DNA of 8,178 nt from the NCBI GenBank assembly GCA_016930735.1, contig JAFGGF010000210.1, positions 1 through 8,178 on the forward strand, given 5' to 3'. The stretch is from Prolixibacteraceae bacterium. GTDB lineage: Bacteria; Bacteroidota; Bacteroidia; Bacteroidales; Prolixibacteraceae. Each line of letters opens with the position of its first letter. The stretch's first letter is position 1. The position numbers and the translations under genes were made by a program. Below the pieces are notes generated by a model that ran no database searches, was not told the origin of the DNA, and was given only the letters and a program-made list of their open reading frames with translations. Below, in pieces: positions 1-6,723 of this stretch.

Positions 1-1086
1 GGGGAACCCGGAATCGGAAAGTCAACACTGATTTTACAACTTGCACTGGGGCTGGCAAAACAAAAAGTTCTTTATGCCTCAGGCGAGGAAAGCCTGCAGC
101 AATTAAAACTCAGGGCTGAAAGGTTAAAACTGAACAGTTCAAACTGCCACTTTATAAGTGAAACTTCGCTTGAAAACCTGCTTGCTTACACCGAACAACA
201 TTCCCCTGACATTTTGATCATCGATTCAATTCAAACCGTTTCAACCGAGCTGATAGAATCTTCGCCCGGTTCGGTAGCCCAGGTCAGAGAGTGTGCCGCT
301 GCCATACTGAAAATGGCAAAAAAAGAAAACATAGCAGTGTTTTTAATCGGCCATATTAATAAAGAAGGAAGCATTGCCGGACCAAAAGTACTTGAGCATA
401 TTGTCGACACAGTAATCCAGTTTGAAGGTGATTCCAATCACATGTTCCGTATTTTGCGATCCATAAAAAACAGGTTTGGCTCAACTTCAGAACTGGGGAT
501 TTTTGAAATGCGGGATACGGGGCTTCATGAAATTAAAAATCCATCAGAACAACTGATATCCCAGACATCAGACGAAGTAAGCGGGACGGCTATTGCAGCT
601 ACCCTGGAGGGCATCCGCCCGATCCTGATTGAGATTCAGGCACTGGTAAGCACTGCTGCTTACGGAACACCTCAACGTTCATCAACCGGATTTGATTTGC
701 GGAGGCTGAATATGTTGCTGGCAGTCCTTGAAAAACGTGCCGGATTCAAACTCATTGCAAAAGATGTTTTCCTGAATATTGCCGGAGGCCTGAAAATCAG
801 CGACCCGGCCAGCGACCTGGCAGTAATCTGCTCCATCCTTTCATCAAACCTCGACCTGTCAATCGACTATAAAACCTGTTTTGCAGGAGAAGTGGGATTG
901 ACTGGAGAAATAAGGCCGGTCCACCGGATTGAACAACGCATCAGTGAAGCAGCAAAACTGGGTTTTAACCGAATATTTATTTCTGCACACAACAAAGGAT
1001 TTAATGAAAACGGATATAATATTTCCATTATTAAAGCCTCAAGGGTTGAGGAGGTTTTCAGAAAATTATTCAAACCCGGCAATTGA
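1..1086 (+). CDS. radA: DNA repair/recombination ATPase RadA (Sms), 5'-truncated by window edge
   Basis: RadA is a RecA-like, DnaB-type hexameric ATPase that promotes branch migration of recombination intermediates. Reading frame 1 is open from base 1 and gives 361 residues before TGA. The visible part starts exactly at the Walker A motif (GEPGIGKST, partial residues 1-9). Walker B follows (ILIID, about 71-75), then the RadA signature KNRFG (about 156-160). The C-terminal third is the Lon-protease-like domain, with NIAGGLKISDPASDLAV and a GEVGLTGEIRPV stretch typical of RadA. Family members are about 455 residues, so roughly 90-95 residues carrying the N-terminal zinc finger lie upstream of the window. 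The TTG at 214 is an internal Leu codon inside Walker B, not a start. Identification is by clear family motifs; no frameshift or loss is visible. Confidence 0.97.
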   Translation, partial: GEPGIGKSTLILQLALGLAKQKVLYASGEESLQQLKLRAERLKLNSSNCHFISETSLENLLAYTEQHSPDILIIDSIQTVSTELIESSPGSVAQVRECAAAILKMAKKENIAVFLIGHINKEGSIAGPKVLEHIVDTVIQFEGDSNHMFRILRSIKNRFGSTSELGIFEMRDTGLHEIKNPSEQLISQTSDEVSGTAIAATLEGIRPILIEIQALVSTAAYGTPQRSSTGFDLRRLNMLLAVLEKRAGFKLIAKDVFLNIAGGLKISDPASDLAVICSILSSNLDLSIDYKTCFAGEVGLTGEIRPVHRIEQRISEAAKLGFNRIFISAHNKGFNENGYNISIIKASRVEEVFRKLFKPGN

Positions 1087-1110
1087 TTATAGTTATTTAA
1101 CTTAACTGAA

Positions 1111-1141
1111 TTTGTTTTATCTTCCGGTAATTCTAATTTTG
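1111..1141 (+). promoter_or_regulatory. Predicted Bacteroidota sigma-ABfr-type promoter for the DUF4296/amidohydrolase pair
   Basis: TTTG at 1111-1114 and TAATTTTG at 1134-1141 are separated by 19 bases. Both match the Bacteroidota consensus (-33 TTTG, -7 TAnnTTTG) at every defined position. Transcription would begin near 1148, leaving a leader of about 8 bases before the ATG at 1156, with no room for a Shine-Dalgarno site. The match is seen in the sequence; promoter activity and start site are inferred. Confidence 0.6.
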
Positions 1142-1155
1142 AAAAAATTTTATCT

Positions 1156-1551
1156 ATGCGTGGCAGTATTGTAATATTTATTTTAGGGCTCTTTCTTATT
1201 GCTGGATGCGGTGATAGCTGGATCAAAAAGCCTAAAGGACTGGTGCCAGAAAAACAAATGGTTGATATACTTGTAGACCTCCATATTGCAAATGCAATTT
1301 ACGATCAGAGAGACAACAGGCTTGGAGCCGGTGAAATGAAAATCAAATCGCAGGAATTTTATTATTCTGTCCTGAAAAAATACAATGTTGCCGATTCAAC
1401 CTTTGAACAATCAGTTATTTATTATTCAAATTTCCCAAAGGACTTTGAAAGAATTTATGCTGCCGCCCTCGACAAAATAAGCCAGATGAATGAAGCTTAT
1501 ACAAATAAGGAGGAAGAAGAGCTTAATATTGGAAATGAGCAGGTAAGGTGA
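1156..1551 (+). CDS. DUF4296-like small lipoprotein
   Basis: This is a predicted 131-residue exported lipoprotein of unknown function. The N-terminus is a lipoprotein signal peptide: Arg2, a hydrophobic run (about 5-16) and a lipobox I15-A16-G17-C18, so Cys18 should be lipidated after cleavage by signal peptidase II. The mature part begins with a short linker and a Lys/Pro-rich PKGLVPEKQMVDIL segment (27-39). It continues as mostly helical sequence (DLHIANAIYD, FYYSVLKKYNV, FEQSVIYYSNFPKDFERIY), the pattern of DUF4296, a family found mainly in Bacteroidota. The tail is Glu-rich (119-122). The ATG at 1156 gives an intact signal peptide directly at residue 1. It is the first gene after a consensus promoter and overlaps the next gene by 4 bp, so the two are probably cotranscribed and translationally coupled. 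Family assignment is from memory of the pattern. Confidence 0.82.
   Translation: MRGSIVIFILGLFLIAGCGDSWIKKPKGLVPEKQMVDILVDLHIANAIYDQRDNRLGAGEMKIKSQEFYYSVLKKYNVADSTFEQSVIYYSNFPKDFERIYAAALDKISQMNEAYTNKEEEELNIGNEQVR
1541..1551 (+). promoter_or_regulatory. Purine-rich GTGA stop/start overlap deciding the amidohydrolase start
   Basis: The bases AGGTAAGGTGA place the TGA stop of the lipoprotein gene (1549-1551) inside the GTG start (1548-1550) of the amidohydrolase. The AGG/AAGG purines immediately upstream are the closest thing to a ribosome-binding site in the window. Coupled re-initiation is inferred from the 4-bp overlap. Confidence 0.5.
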
Positions 1552-2741
1552 GAAAAATTGCCGCTACATATGTTTTCCCTGTTACTTCCCCTCCTTTGAA
1601 AAACGGAATTATTACCATCGATGAAACCGGAAAAATTTTAAATATCGAGGATACACGGGGAAATCTGAGAGAACAGGCCGGGCTGGAATATTACAATGGT
1701 ATCCTGGTTCCGGGATTCGTAAATGCCCACTGCCACACAGAATTATCCCATCTGAAAAATAAAATACCGGAAAAAACGGGGCTTGGTGGATTTATCGGTG
1801 CAATAAATAAAATCCGAAAGGCAGAAGAGGAAGAAATAATAATCCAAATTCGAAATGCCGACAGGGAAATGTACCATAATGGCATTGTTGCAGTTGGTGA
1901 TATTTCAAACCAGAATTCGTCGCTGGAAATAAAAAAGGAAAGTAAACTTGATTATTTTACTTTTATTGAAGTTTTCGGATTTTTACCCGAAAGGGCTGAC
2001 AGGGCTTTTTCATTCGCAGAAAATATTTATAACAGGTGTAATGAACTGAAATTGAATGCATCAATCGTTCCCCATTCCCCATATTCTGTTTCCGGTGATT
2101 TATTTAAACTGATAAAAAATAATACTGAAAAAAATAATGGGATCGTATCAATCCATAATCAGGAAAGCAAAGACGAAAACCTTTTTTACCGGGACGGGAC
2201 AGGAGAAATAACAGAGCACCTGAAAAATAATATCGGGCTTGATATTTCAGGATGGAAACCAACCGGGCAAAATTCACTGCCATCAATCATTGATAAACTT
2301 CCCCAAACTGACCAGCTTTTACTTGTCCACAATACATTTACAACGATATCAGACATCCGGATTCTGGAGCAAACAAGAGATTTGAAAAATATCTTTTTTG
2401 TACTTTGCCCCAATGCCAACCTGTACATCAGCAACAGCCTCCCTGATGTTGAATTATTCAGAAGTCTGAAATTGAATATTTGCCTGGGAACCGACAGCCT
2501 GGCTTCCAACGGTGAATTATCTATCTTGTCAGAAATGAAAACCGTTCAGAAGAATTTCAAAGAAACTACTTTGGAAGAACTTATCAAATGGGCAACAATT
2601 AATGGAGCCAGGGCACTTCGTATGGAAAATAAGCTCGGTAGTTTTGAAGTCGGTAAAAAACCAGGAATCAACCTTATAGAAAAAGCCGACCTGCATCATT
2701 TAAAACTTACTTCTGAAACAAAAGTCAGGAAGCTGATTTAG
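1548..2741 (+). CDS. Amidohydrolase-superfamily hydrolase/deaminase (COG0402-like), substrate unknown
   Basis: This is a 397-residue cytosolic metal-dependent hydrolase of the cytosine deaminase/SsnA/chlorohydrolase branch, which mostly deaminates or dechlorinates heterocycles. The expected active-site residues are present. They are H61-x-H63 in PGFVNAHCHTELSH after strand 1, HxxE (H203, E206), H261 in LLLVHNTF, and D316 in LGTDSLASNGELSI. The last motif is typical of COG0402 deaminases, including aminofutalosine deaminases. The C-terminus has the usual composite-domain ending (GSFEVGKKPGINLI). The GTG start at 1548 is chosen because an in-frame TGA at 1536-1538 lies just upstream and no other start codon intervenes. 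It forms a GTGA overlap with the DUF4296 stop, and AGG/AAGG at 1541-1548 may help reinitiation. No menaquinone or purine/pyrimidine genes are adjacent, so the substrate cannot be assigned. No signal peptide is evident. Confidence 0.9.
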   Translation: MRKIAATYVFPVTSPPLKNGIITIDETGKILNIEDTRGNLREQAGLEYYNGILVPGFVNAHCHTELSHLKNKIPEKTGLGGFIGAINKIRKAEEEEIIIQIRNADREMYHNGIVAVGDISNQNSSLEIKKESKLDYFTFIEVFGFLPERADRAFSFAENIYNRCNELKLNASIVPHSPYSVSGDLFKLIKNNTEKNNGIVSIHNQESKDENLFYRDGTGEITEHLKNNIGLDISGWKPTGQNSLPSIIDKLPQTDQLLLVHNTFTTISDIRILEQTRDLKNIFFVLCPNANLYISNSLPDVELFRSLKLNICLGTDSLASNGELSILSEMKTVQKNFKETTLEELIKWATINGARALRMENKLGSFEVGKKPGINLIEKADLHHLKLTSETKVRKLI

Positions 2742-2826
2742 TGCTTCCGGTTATAATTTTAAAAACATATAGAACACTGATAAAACAGATGTAACTGATT
2801 TACGATGATTTAATTTGTTAACATCA

Positions 2827-2883
2827 GTATATCCGTGTTTTTGGAGTTCAATTGTTCAGATTTGTTTTAATTCGTATATCCGT
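2827..2883 (+). repeat. 10-bp direct repeat upstream of the radical SAM gene
   Basis: GTATATCCGT occurs at 2827-2836 and again at 2874-2883, start-to-start distance 47 bp. The second copy ends 29 bp upstream of the -7 box at 2913, so the pair sits where an upstream regulator could bind. This is seen directly; a regulatory role is only a possibility, and the region is AT-rich. Confidence 0.4.
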
Positions 2884-2912
2884 TTATTTCTGCTTTTACT
2901 TTCCGGAATGAT

Positions 2913-2920
2913 TATCTTTG
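2913..2920 (+). promoter_or_regulatory. Predicted -7 box for the radical SAM gene
   Basis: TATCTTTG matches the Bacteroidota -7 consensus TAnnTTTG exactly. It ends 15 bases before the ATG at 2936, implying a leader of roughly 10 bases. The -33 region is poor: the nearest candidate, TTTC at 2887-2890, is 22 bases upstream. It is the only exact -7 box I found in the 194-bp gap after the amidohydrolase gene. Confidence 0.45.
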
Positions 2921-2935
2921 ACGCAAATTTAATTT

Positions 2936-3715
2936 ATGGCAACTTTTCTGTTTGATGAAATAATTTTTGGCCCGGTAAAAAGCCGCCGGTTGGGAATATC
3001 GCTGGGAATTAACCTGTTGCCGGTCAACAGCAAAGTTTGTTCTTTCGATTGTATCTACTGCGAATGCGGAAGGAATCCGAAATCACATAATAAAAAAACC
3101 ACCCTGCCTTCACGGAAAGAAGTCAAATTAAAGCTGGAAGAAAAGTTAATTCAAATGCAAACGGAAAACCGGCTTCCCGATGTAATAACATTTGCAGGAA
3201 ACGGAGAGCCAACCCTCCACCCTGATTTTGCCAAAATTATTAATGACACTATTGAATTGCGCAACAAATTTTCGCCCGATGCCCGGATTGCTGTTTTATC
3301 AAACGCCACCATGGTTCATAAAAAAAGTGTTTTTAAAGCATTATTAAAAATTGAAGACAACATTCAGAAACTCGATTCGGCTTTTGAGGACACAATAAAA
3401 ATTATGGATTGCCCAACAAAATCGTTTAACCTGGATAAAACGGTTGAACAACTGACAGGATTTAACGGGAAAGTAATTATTCAAACCATGTTCCTGAAAG
3501 GAGAATACGAAGGGCAACAGTTTGATAATACGACAGAAACTGAACTGGAAGCATGGCTTAAACTTCTTAAAAAAATAAATCCCTCGCAGGTGATGATCTA
3601 CACCATTGCAAGGGATACACCAGTCGATACCCTGAAAAAAATTCCTGAACAGGAATTAAACCGGATTGCTTCAAAAGCAAAAAAAGTCGGGTTAAAGGTT
3701 CAGGTTTCGGCTTAA
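2936..3715 (+). CDS. Radical SAM protein (COG0731-like), function unknown
   Basis: This 259-residue cytosolic protein should bind a [4Fe-4S] cluster and cleave S-adenosylmethionine. The cluster motif is C35-x3-C39-x2-C42 (VCSFDCIYC), followed by an extra Cys at 44. The SAM-binding glycine/glutamate motif is GNGEPTLHP (88-96), and later elements include AVLSNATMVH and MFLKGEYEG. The N-terminal FGPVKSRRLGISLGINLLP is characteristic of the small COG0731-type radical SAM proteins, which resemble the archaeal wyosine synthase TYW1. Bacteria do not make wyosine, so that name should not be transferred. The chain ends without an added SPASM or other auxiliary cluster domain. The ATG at 2936 starts close to the conserved N-terminal motif and has no Shine-Dalgarno sequence. 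The gene appears monocistronic with its own -7 box, and it converges on the DUF2147 gene. Confidence 0.88.
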   Translation: MATFLFDEIIFGPVKSRRLGISLGINLLPVNSKVCSFDCIYCECGRNPKSHNKKTTLPSRKEVKLKLEEKLIQMQTENRLPDVITFAGNGEPTLHPDFAKIINDTIELRNKFSPDARIAVLSNATMVHKKSVFKALLKIEDNIQKLDSAFEDTIKIMDCPTKSFNLDKTVEQLTGFNGKVIIQTMFLKGEYEGQQFDNTTETELEAWLKLLKKINPSQVMIYTIARDTPVDTLKKIPEQELNRIASKAKKVGLKVQVSA

Positions 3716-3717
3716 AT

Positions 3718-4164
3718 TTAGTCCAGTGTGGTTTTGTACCACTCCGAGCTCCGGCCAATAAAACGCATTCCCAGGAGGAATCCTTTCAGTTTCATTAATT
3801 CATCGCTCTCAAGCCAGACATAACAATCATACGTTTTCCCCGATTTCGGGTCGTAAATAGTACCGTCTTTCCATTCATTCTTTTTAGCATCAAAAACAAG
3901 CCCATCCAGAATCTGTAATCCGACAACCGAACGTTCACGTAGCGCAGGATCCGGGTTTTCATCATCCTTTGGAGGCAGGCCGTTTTCATATTTTTCAGGA
4001 ATCATATAAACTATGGTCCCAATATATTTACCATTTTGTTTCTCAACCTTGATTTTTGTGGTTTTTTCATCGTTCCACCAAATACCTACTATTTTATCGG
4101 CAGCCTGCGAATAAGCTGATATTGCATAAAATGCAAGGAAAAAAAGAACCAATACTTTTTTCAT
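3718..4164 (-). CDS. Secreted DUF2147 family protein
   Basis: This is a 148-residue exported protein of unknown biochemical role. Residues 1-20 form a Sec signal peptide (MKK, then a hydrophobic core, then AYSQA) with likely cleavage near 19-21, giving a periplasmic or secreted protein of about 128 residues. The mature part carries the DUF2147 landmarks. These are GIWWND (27-32), KYIGTIVYM (46-54), the block NPDPALRERSVVGLQIL (70-86), GTIYDPKSGKTYDC (101-114) and LGMRFIGRSSEWYK (131-144). DUF2147 proteins are thought to form a small beta-barrel, often compared to lipocalin-like folds; a ligand cannot be inferred. The start gives a complete signal peptide. The gene ends 2 bp from the stop of the convergent radical SAM gene and starts 76 bp from the divergent acylase gene. 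The minus strand upstream contains TATATTTA, one mismatch from the -7 consensus, but no good -33 box. Confidence 0.9.
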   Translation of the reverse strand: MKKVLVLFFLAFYAISAYSQAADKIVGIWWNDEKTTKIKVEKQNGKYIGTIVYMIPEKYENGLPPKDDENPDPALRERSVVGLQILDGLVFDAKKNEWKDGTIYDPKSGKTYDCYVWLESDELMKLKGFLLGMRFIGRSSEWYKTTLD

Positions 4165-4240
4165 AATTTAGATTTTTTGTAATTTTCAGATAAATATAAA
4201 AATATTTAAATACCATACCTAACATCCTAAATGATTTGAC

Positions 4241-6631
4241 ATGAAAATCTTGAAACGAATTTTACTTGCTTTACTTGTACTCATTGTATTGGTAGTTATT
4301 GCCGGGCTGTTTCTTTTGAATAATATTAAAAACGGGGCACTCCCCGATTATAACAAAAATGTGCAACTCAGAGGCATTTCTTCCGAGGTTACAATTTTGC
4401 GTGACAAGTACGCCATTCCTCACATTTATGCTGAAAATGAGGCTGATTTGTATCGGGCTGTAGGTTTTGCCATGGCACAGGATCGTCTTTGGCAAATGGA
4501 TTTACTTCGCCGGGCCACCGAGGGAAGGCTTTCTGAAATGTTTGGAGAAATGACTCTTGAAACCGACCATTTGATGCGTGCTTTAAGAATCCCTGAAAAG
4601 TCTGAAAAACTAATATCGTCATCCGACCCGGAAATTATTGCAGCACTTGAAGCATTTGCCGATGGTGTAAACCAGTATATGGAGAACAATCAGCTTCCTC
4701 CTGAATTTAAAGTTTTAGGATATAAACCTGACCCGTGGAAACCGGTTCATTCAATCAACCTGATTGGTTATATGTCATGGGATTTAACATCGGGTTGGGA
4801 CACCGAACTTTTGCTTAATCAGTTAAGCAAAGAAGTGAGTGAAGAAAAATTAAACGAACTGATCCCGAATATAAAAAACCATCCTACTGCCATTTTCCCT
4901 GATATGGGGATTCCTGAAGGTTTTGCAGAGGGTTCAATCCTTGCCGGCTCTCAAAAACTGGAAGAACTTGGTCTCGAAGTTTTTTACGGAAGCAACAACT
5001 GGGCTGTGGCTGGCAAAAAAAGCACCAGCGGAAAACCTTTATTGGCAAACGATATGCACCTTGGATTGTTTGCGCCCGGAATCTGGTACCAGATGCATCA
5101 GGTTGTGAACGGAAAATTAAATGTTACAGGATTGGTTTTGCCCGGTCAGCCTTTTGTGATTGCCGGGCATAACGACTCCATTGCCTGGGGAATGACAAAT
5201 GTGATGGTGGATGACCTTGATTTTTATTTTGAAACGCTGAATGACGATACAACCAAATATCTGTTAAACGGGGAATGGAAAGACTTAATTATTAAAAATG
5301 AAAACATCGGGATAAAAGGAGCTGAACCTGTTTCAAGGAAAATTCTTTTTACTCACCGCGGGCCGATTGTCAATCATTTTCAGAATATGAAGGAAAAGCC
5401 TGTTTCAATCCACTGGCTGGGCAATGAAATGAGCAATGAGATACGTACGGTTTTTAAACTGAACAGGGCTCACAACTGGAGTGATTTCCGTGATGCTGTA
5501 AAAACCTTTAAATCGGTCAGCCAGAATATTGTTTATGGCGATGTTTTAGGAAACATAGGTTTACAAACCAGCGCCGGGGTTCCAATCCGGAAAGGCAACG
5601 GAATTCAGGTTTATCCGGGCGATACCGATGAATACGACTGGCAGGGGCTGGTACCATTCGAACAGTTGCCCTACGAATTTAATCCGGAAAGAGGCTATGT
5701 TTCTTCAGCCAATAACAAAACCGTTCCCGAGGATTATCCTTATTACATCGGCCATTGGTTTGCCACACCCGACCGGATTAACAGAATACGTGAAATGCTG
5801 GAAGCAAAAGAAAAACTTGGAATTCCTGATTTCCAGGCAATGCAAAGCGATTTTAATTCAGCTTTGGTTGACCGGATGATGCCACATTTTTTACCGGCTT
5901 TGGAAAATTGTTCAGATATGAATGAGACCGAAAAGGCTGCTTATGAAAAAATTAAAACCTGGGATGGAAACCTCACAAGAGAATCACAGGCTACATCGGT
6001 TTTTGAAATTATGTACAGGAAGCTGACGGAAAACCTGATTAAAGACGACCTTTCTGAAAACTCGTTTAATCATTTACGTTATAGCCGGATGATTCTTGAA
6101 AACCTGGTTATCAATATTCTTGCCGAGGAAAACTCTCCATGGGTCGACGACCAGTCTACTCCTGAAGTTGAAAGTTTTGATGATATAATTATCCGTTCGT
6201 TTAAAGATGCAGTAGCCGAACTGACAACAGGATTAGGTGAAAATACCAATGACTGGCAATGGAGTAAAATCCATACATTTACACTTTCTCACCCTATCGG
6301 TTCTGTGGAAATACTCAATAAAGTTTTAAAATTGAATAAAGGTCCTTTCGAAATGCCCGGAAGTTTTCATACTGTTTGCCCGTATTCCTATCCCTGGGGA
6401 AATCTTTATAATGTGAACCACGGAGCCTCCCACCGCCATATTTTTGACGTGAGCAACTGGGATGCTTCAGTAACAGTAATACCAACCGGGGAGTCAGGAA
6501 TTCCTGCCAGCGATTTTTATTGTGACCAGACTAAATTGTACATCAATAATCAATATCACGATGACCTGTTCTCTACAGAAAAAGTAAAAGCTGCTGCTGT
6601 ATTTGAGATGAAAATCCAACCTGAAAATTAA
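4241..6631 (+). CDS. Penicillin acylase family (peptidase S45) Ntn-hydrolase, membrane-anchored
   Basis: This 796-residue enzyme hydrolyses an amide bond in an unknown substrate; relatives act on penicillins, cephalosporins or acyl-homoserine lactones. Residues 5-27 are one hydrophobic helix after MKILKR, a signal anchor placing the rest in the periplasm. The alpha-chain region shows IPHIYAENEADLYRAVGFAMAQDRLWQMDLLRR in family-typical form (positions 59-91). The precursor should self-cleave between G250 and S251 (YG/SNNWAV), making Ser251 the N-terminal nucleophile. Counting from it, beta-23 is His273, as in PvdQ and cephalosporin acylases, not the Gln of penicillin G acylase. Beta-241 is Asn491, matching the oxyanion Asn. 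Other landmarks are GLVLPGQPFVIAGHNDSIAWG (298-318), RGPIVNH and the C-terminal GESGIPASDFYCDQ. Length fits the family. There is no Shine-Dalgarno site and no adjacent gene suggesting the substrate, so quorum quenching or beta-lactam hydrolysis cannot be claimed. Confidence 0.95.
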   Translation: MKILKRILLALLVLIVLVVIAGLFLLNNIKNGALPDYNKNVQLRGISSEVTILRDKYAIPHIYAENEADLYRAVGFAMAQDRLWQMDLLRRATEGRLSEMFGEMTLETDHLMRALRIPEKSEKLISSSDPEIIAALEAFADGVNQYMENNQLPPEFKVLGYKPDPWKPVHSINLIGYMSWDLTSGWDTELLLNQLSKEVSEEKLNELIPNIKNHPTAIFPDMGIPEGFAEGSILAGSQKLEELGLEVFYGSNNWAVAGKKSTSGKPLLANDMHLGLFAPGIWYQMHQVVNGKLNVTGLVLPGQPFVIAGHNDSIAWGMTNVMVDDLDFYFETLNDDTTKYLLNGEWKDLIIKNENIGIKGAEPVSRKILFTHRGPIVNHFQNMKEKPVSIHWLGNEMSNEIRTVFKLNRAHNWSDFRDAVKTFKSVSQNIVYGDVLGNIGLQTSAGVPIRKGNGIQVYPGDTDEYDWQGLVPFEQLPYEFNPERGYVSSANNKTVPEDYPYYIGHWFATPDRINRIREMLEAKEKLGIPDFQAMQSDFNSALVDRMMPHFLPALENCSDMNETEKAAYEKIKTWDGNLTRESQATSVFEIMYRKLTENLIKDDLSENSFNHLRYSRMILENLVINILAEENSPWVDDQSTPEVESFDDIIIRSFKDAVAELTTGLGENTNDWQWSKIHTFTLSHPIGSVEILNKVLKLNKGPFEMPGSFHTVCPYSYPWGNLYNVNHGASHRHIFDVSNWDASVTVIPTGESGIPASDFYCDQTKLYINNQYHDDLFSTEKVKAAAVFEMKIQPEN

Positions 6632-6702
6632 TTTATCCTTAACCCAGGCATTCAGGTTTGTGTTTTATTTCAACTCTTTATATAAATGAGCTGGAAATTT
6701 TT

Positions 6703-6721
6703 CCCCTTGCAAGGAGAGGGG
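6703..6721. repeat. Short GC-rich hairpin between the acylase and aldo/keto reductase genes
   Basis: CCCCTT (6703-6708) can pair with GAGGGG (6716-6721) across a 7-base loop, with one G-U pair. It is the only GC-rich element in the 92-bp gap between two convergent genes and lies 2 bp beyond the reductase stop codon. Neither strand has a U-run directly after the stem, so it is not a canonical intrinsic terminator. It could be a degenerate intergenic repeat or a bidirectional 3' end stem. Confidence 0.35.
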
Positions 6722-6723
6722 TA

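Noticed and set aside
214..216. TTG as a start codon giving a 290-residue protein
   Set aside because: The frame is open from base 1, and the upstream codons encode Walker A and other conserved RadA sequence; TTG is the Leu of the Walker B motif.
1091..1107. AGTTA...TAACT inverted repeat after radA as a terminator
   Set aside because: It has five AT-rich base pairs and is not followed immediately by a T-run; too weak to support.
867..1226. Minus-strand open frame of 119 codons
   Set aside because: It lies opposite the RadA C-terminus and the lipoprotein signal peptide, both strongly supported, and its translation shows no recognisable family features.
2186..2509. Minus-strand open frame of 107 codons inside the amidohydrolase gene
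   Set aside because: It is antisense to the region encoding the HxxE and H261 active-site motifs; its product looks like a shadow translation.
4231..4238. ATGATTTG as a -7 box for the acylase gene
   Set aside because: It lacks the TA of TAnnTTTG and lies only 2 bases from the ATG, so transcription would start inside the gene.
4426..4689. Minus-strand open frames overlapping the acylase 5' region
   Set aside because: They are antisense to conserved S45 alpha-chain sequence and have no coherent domain.
6703..6721. Hairpin as an intrinsic terminator for either convergent gene
   Set aside because: The stem is short and neither strand has a U-tract after it; on the reductase strand it is followed by AAAAA.
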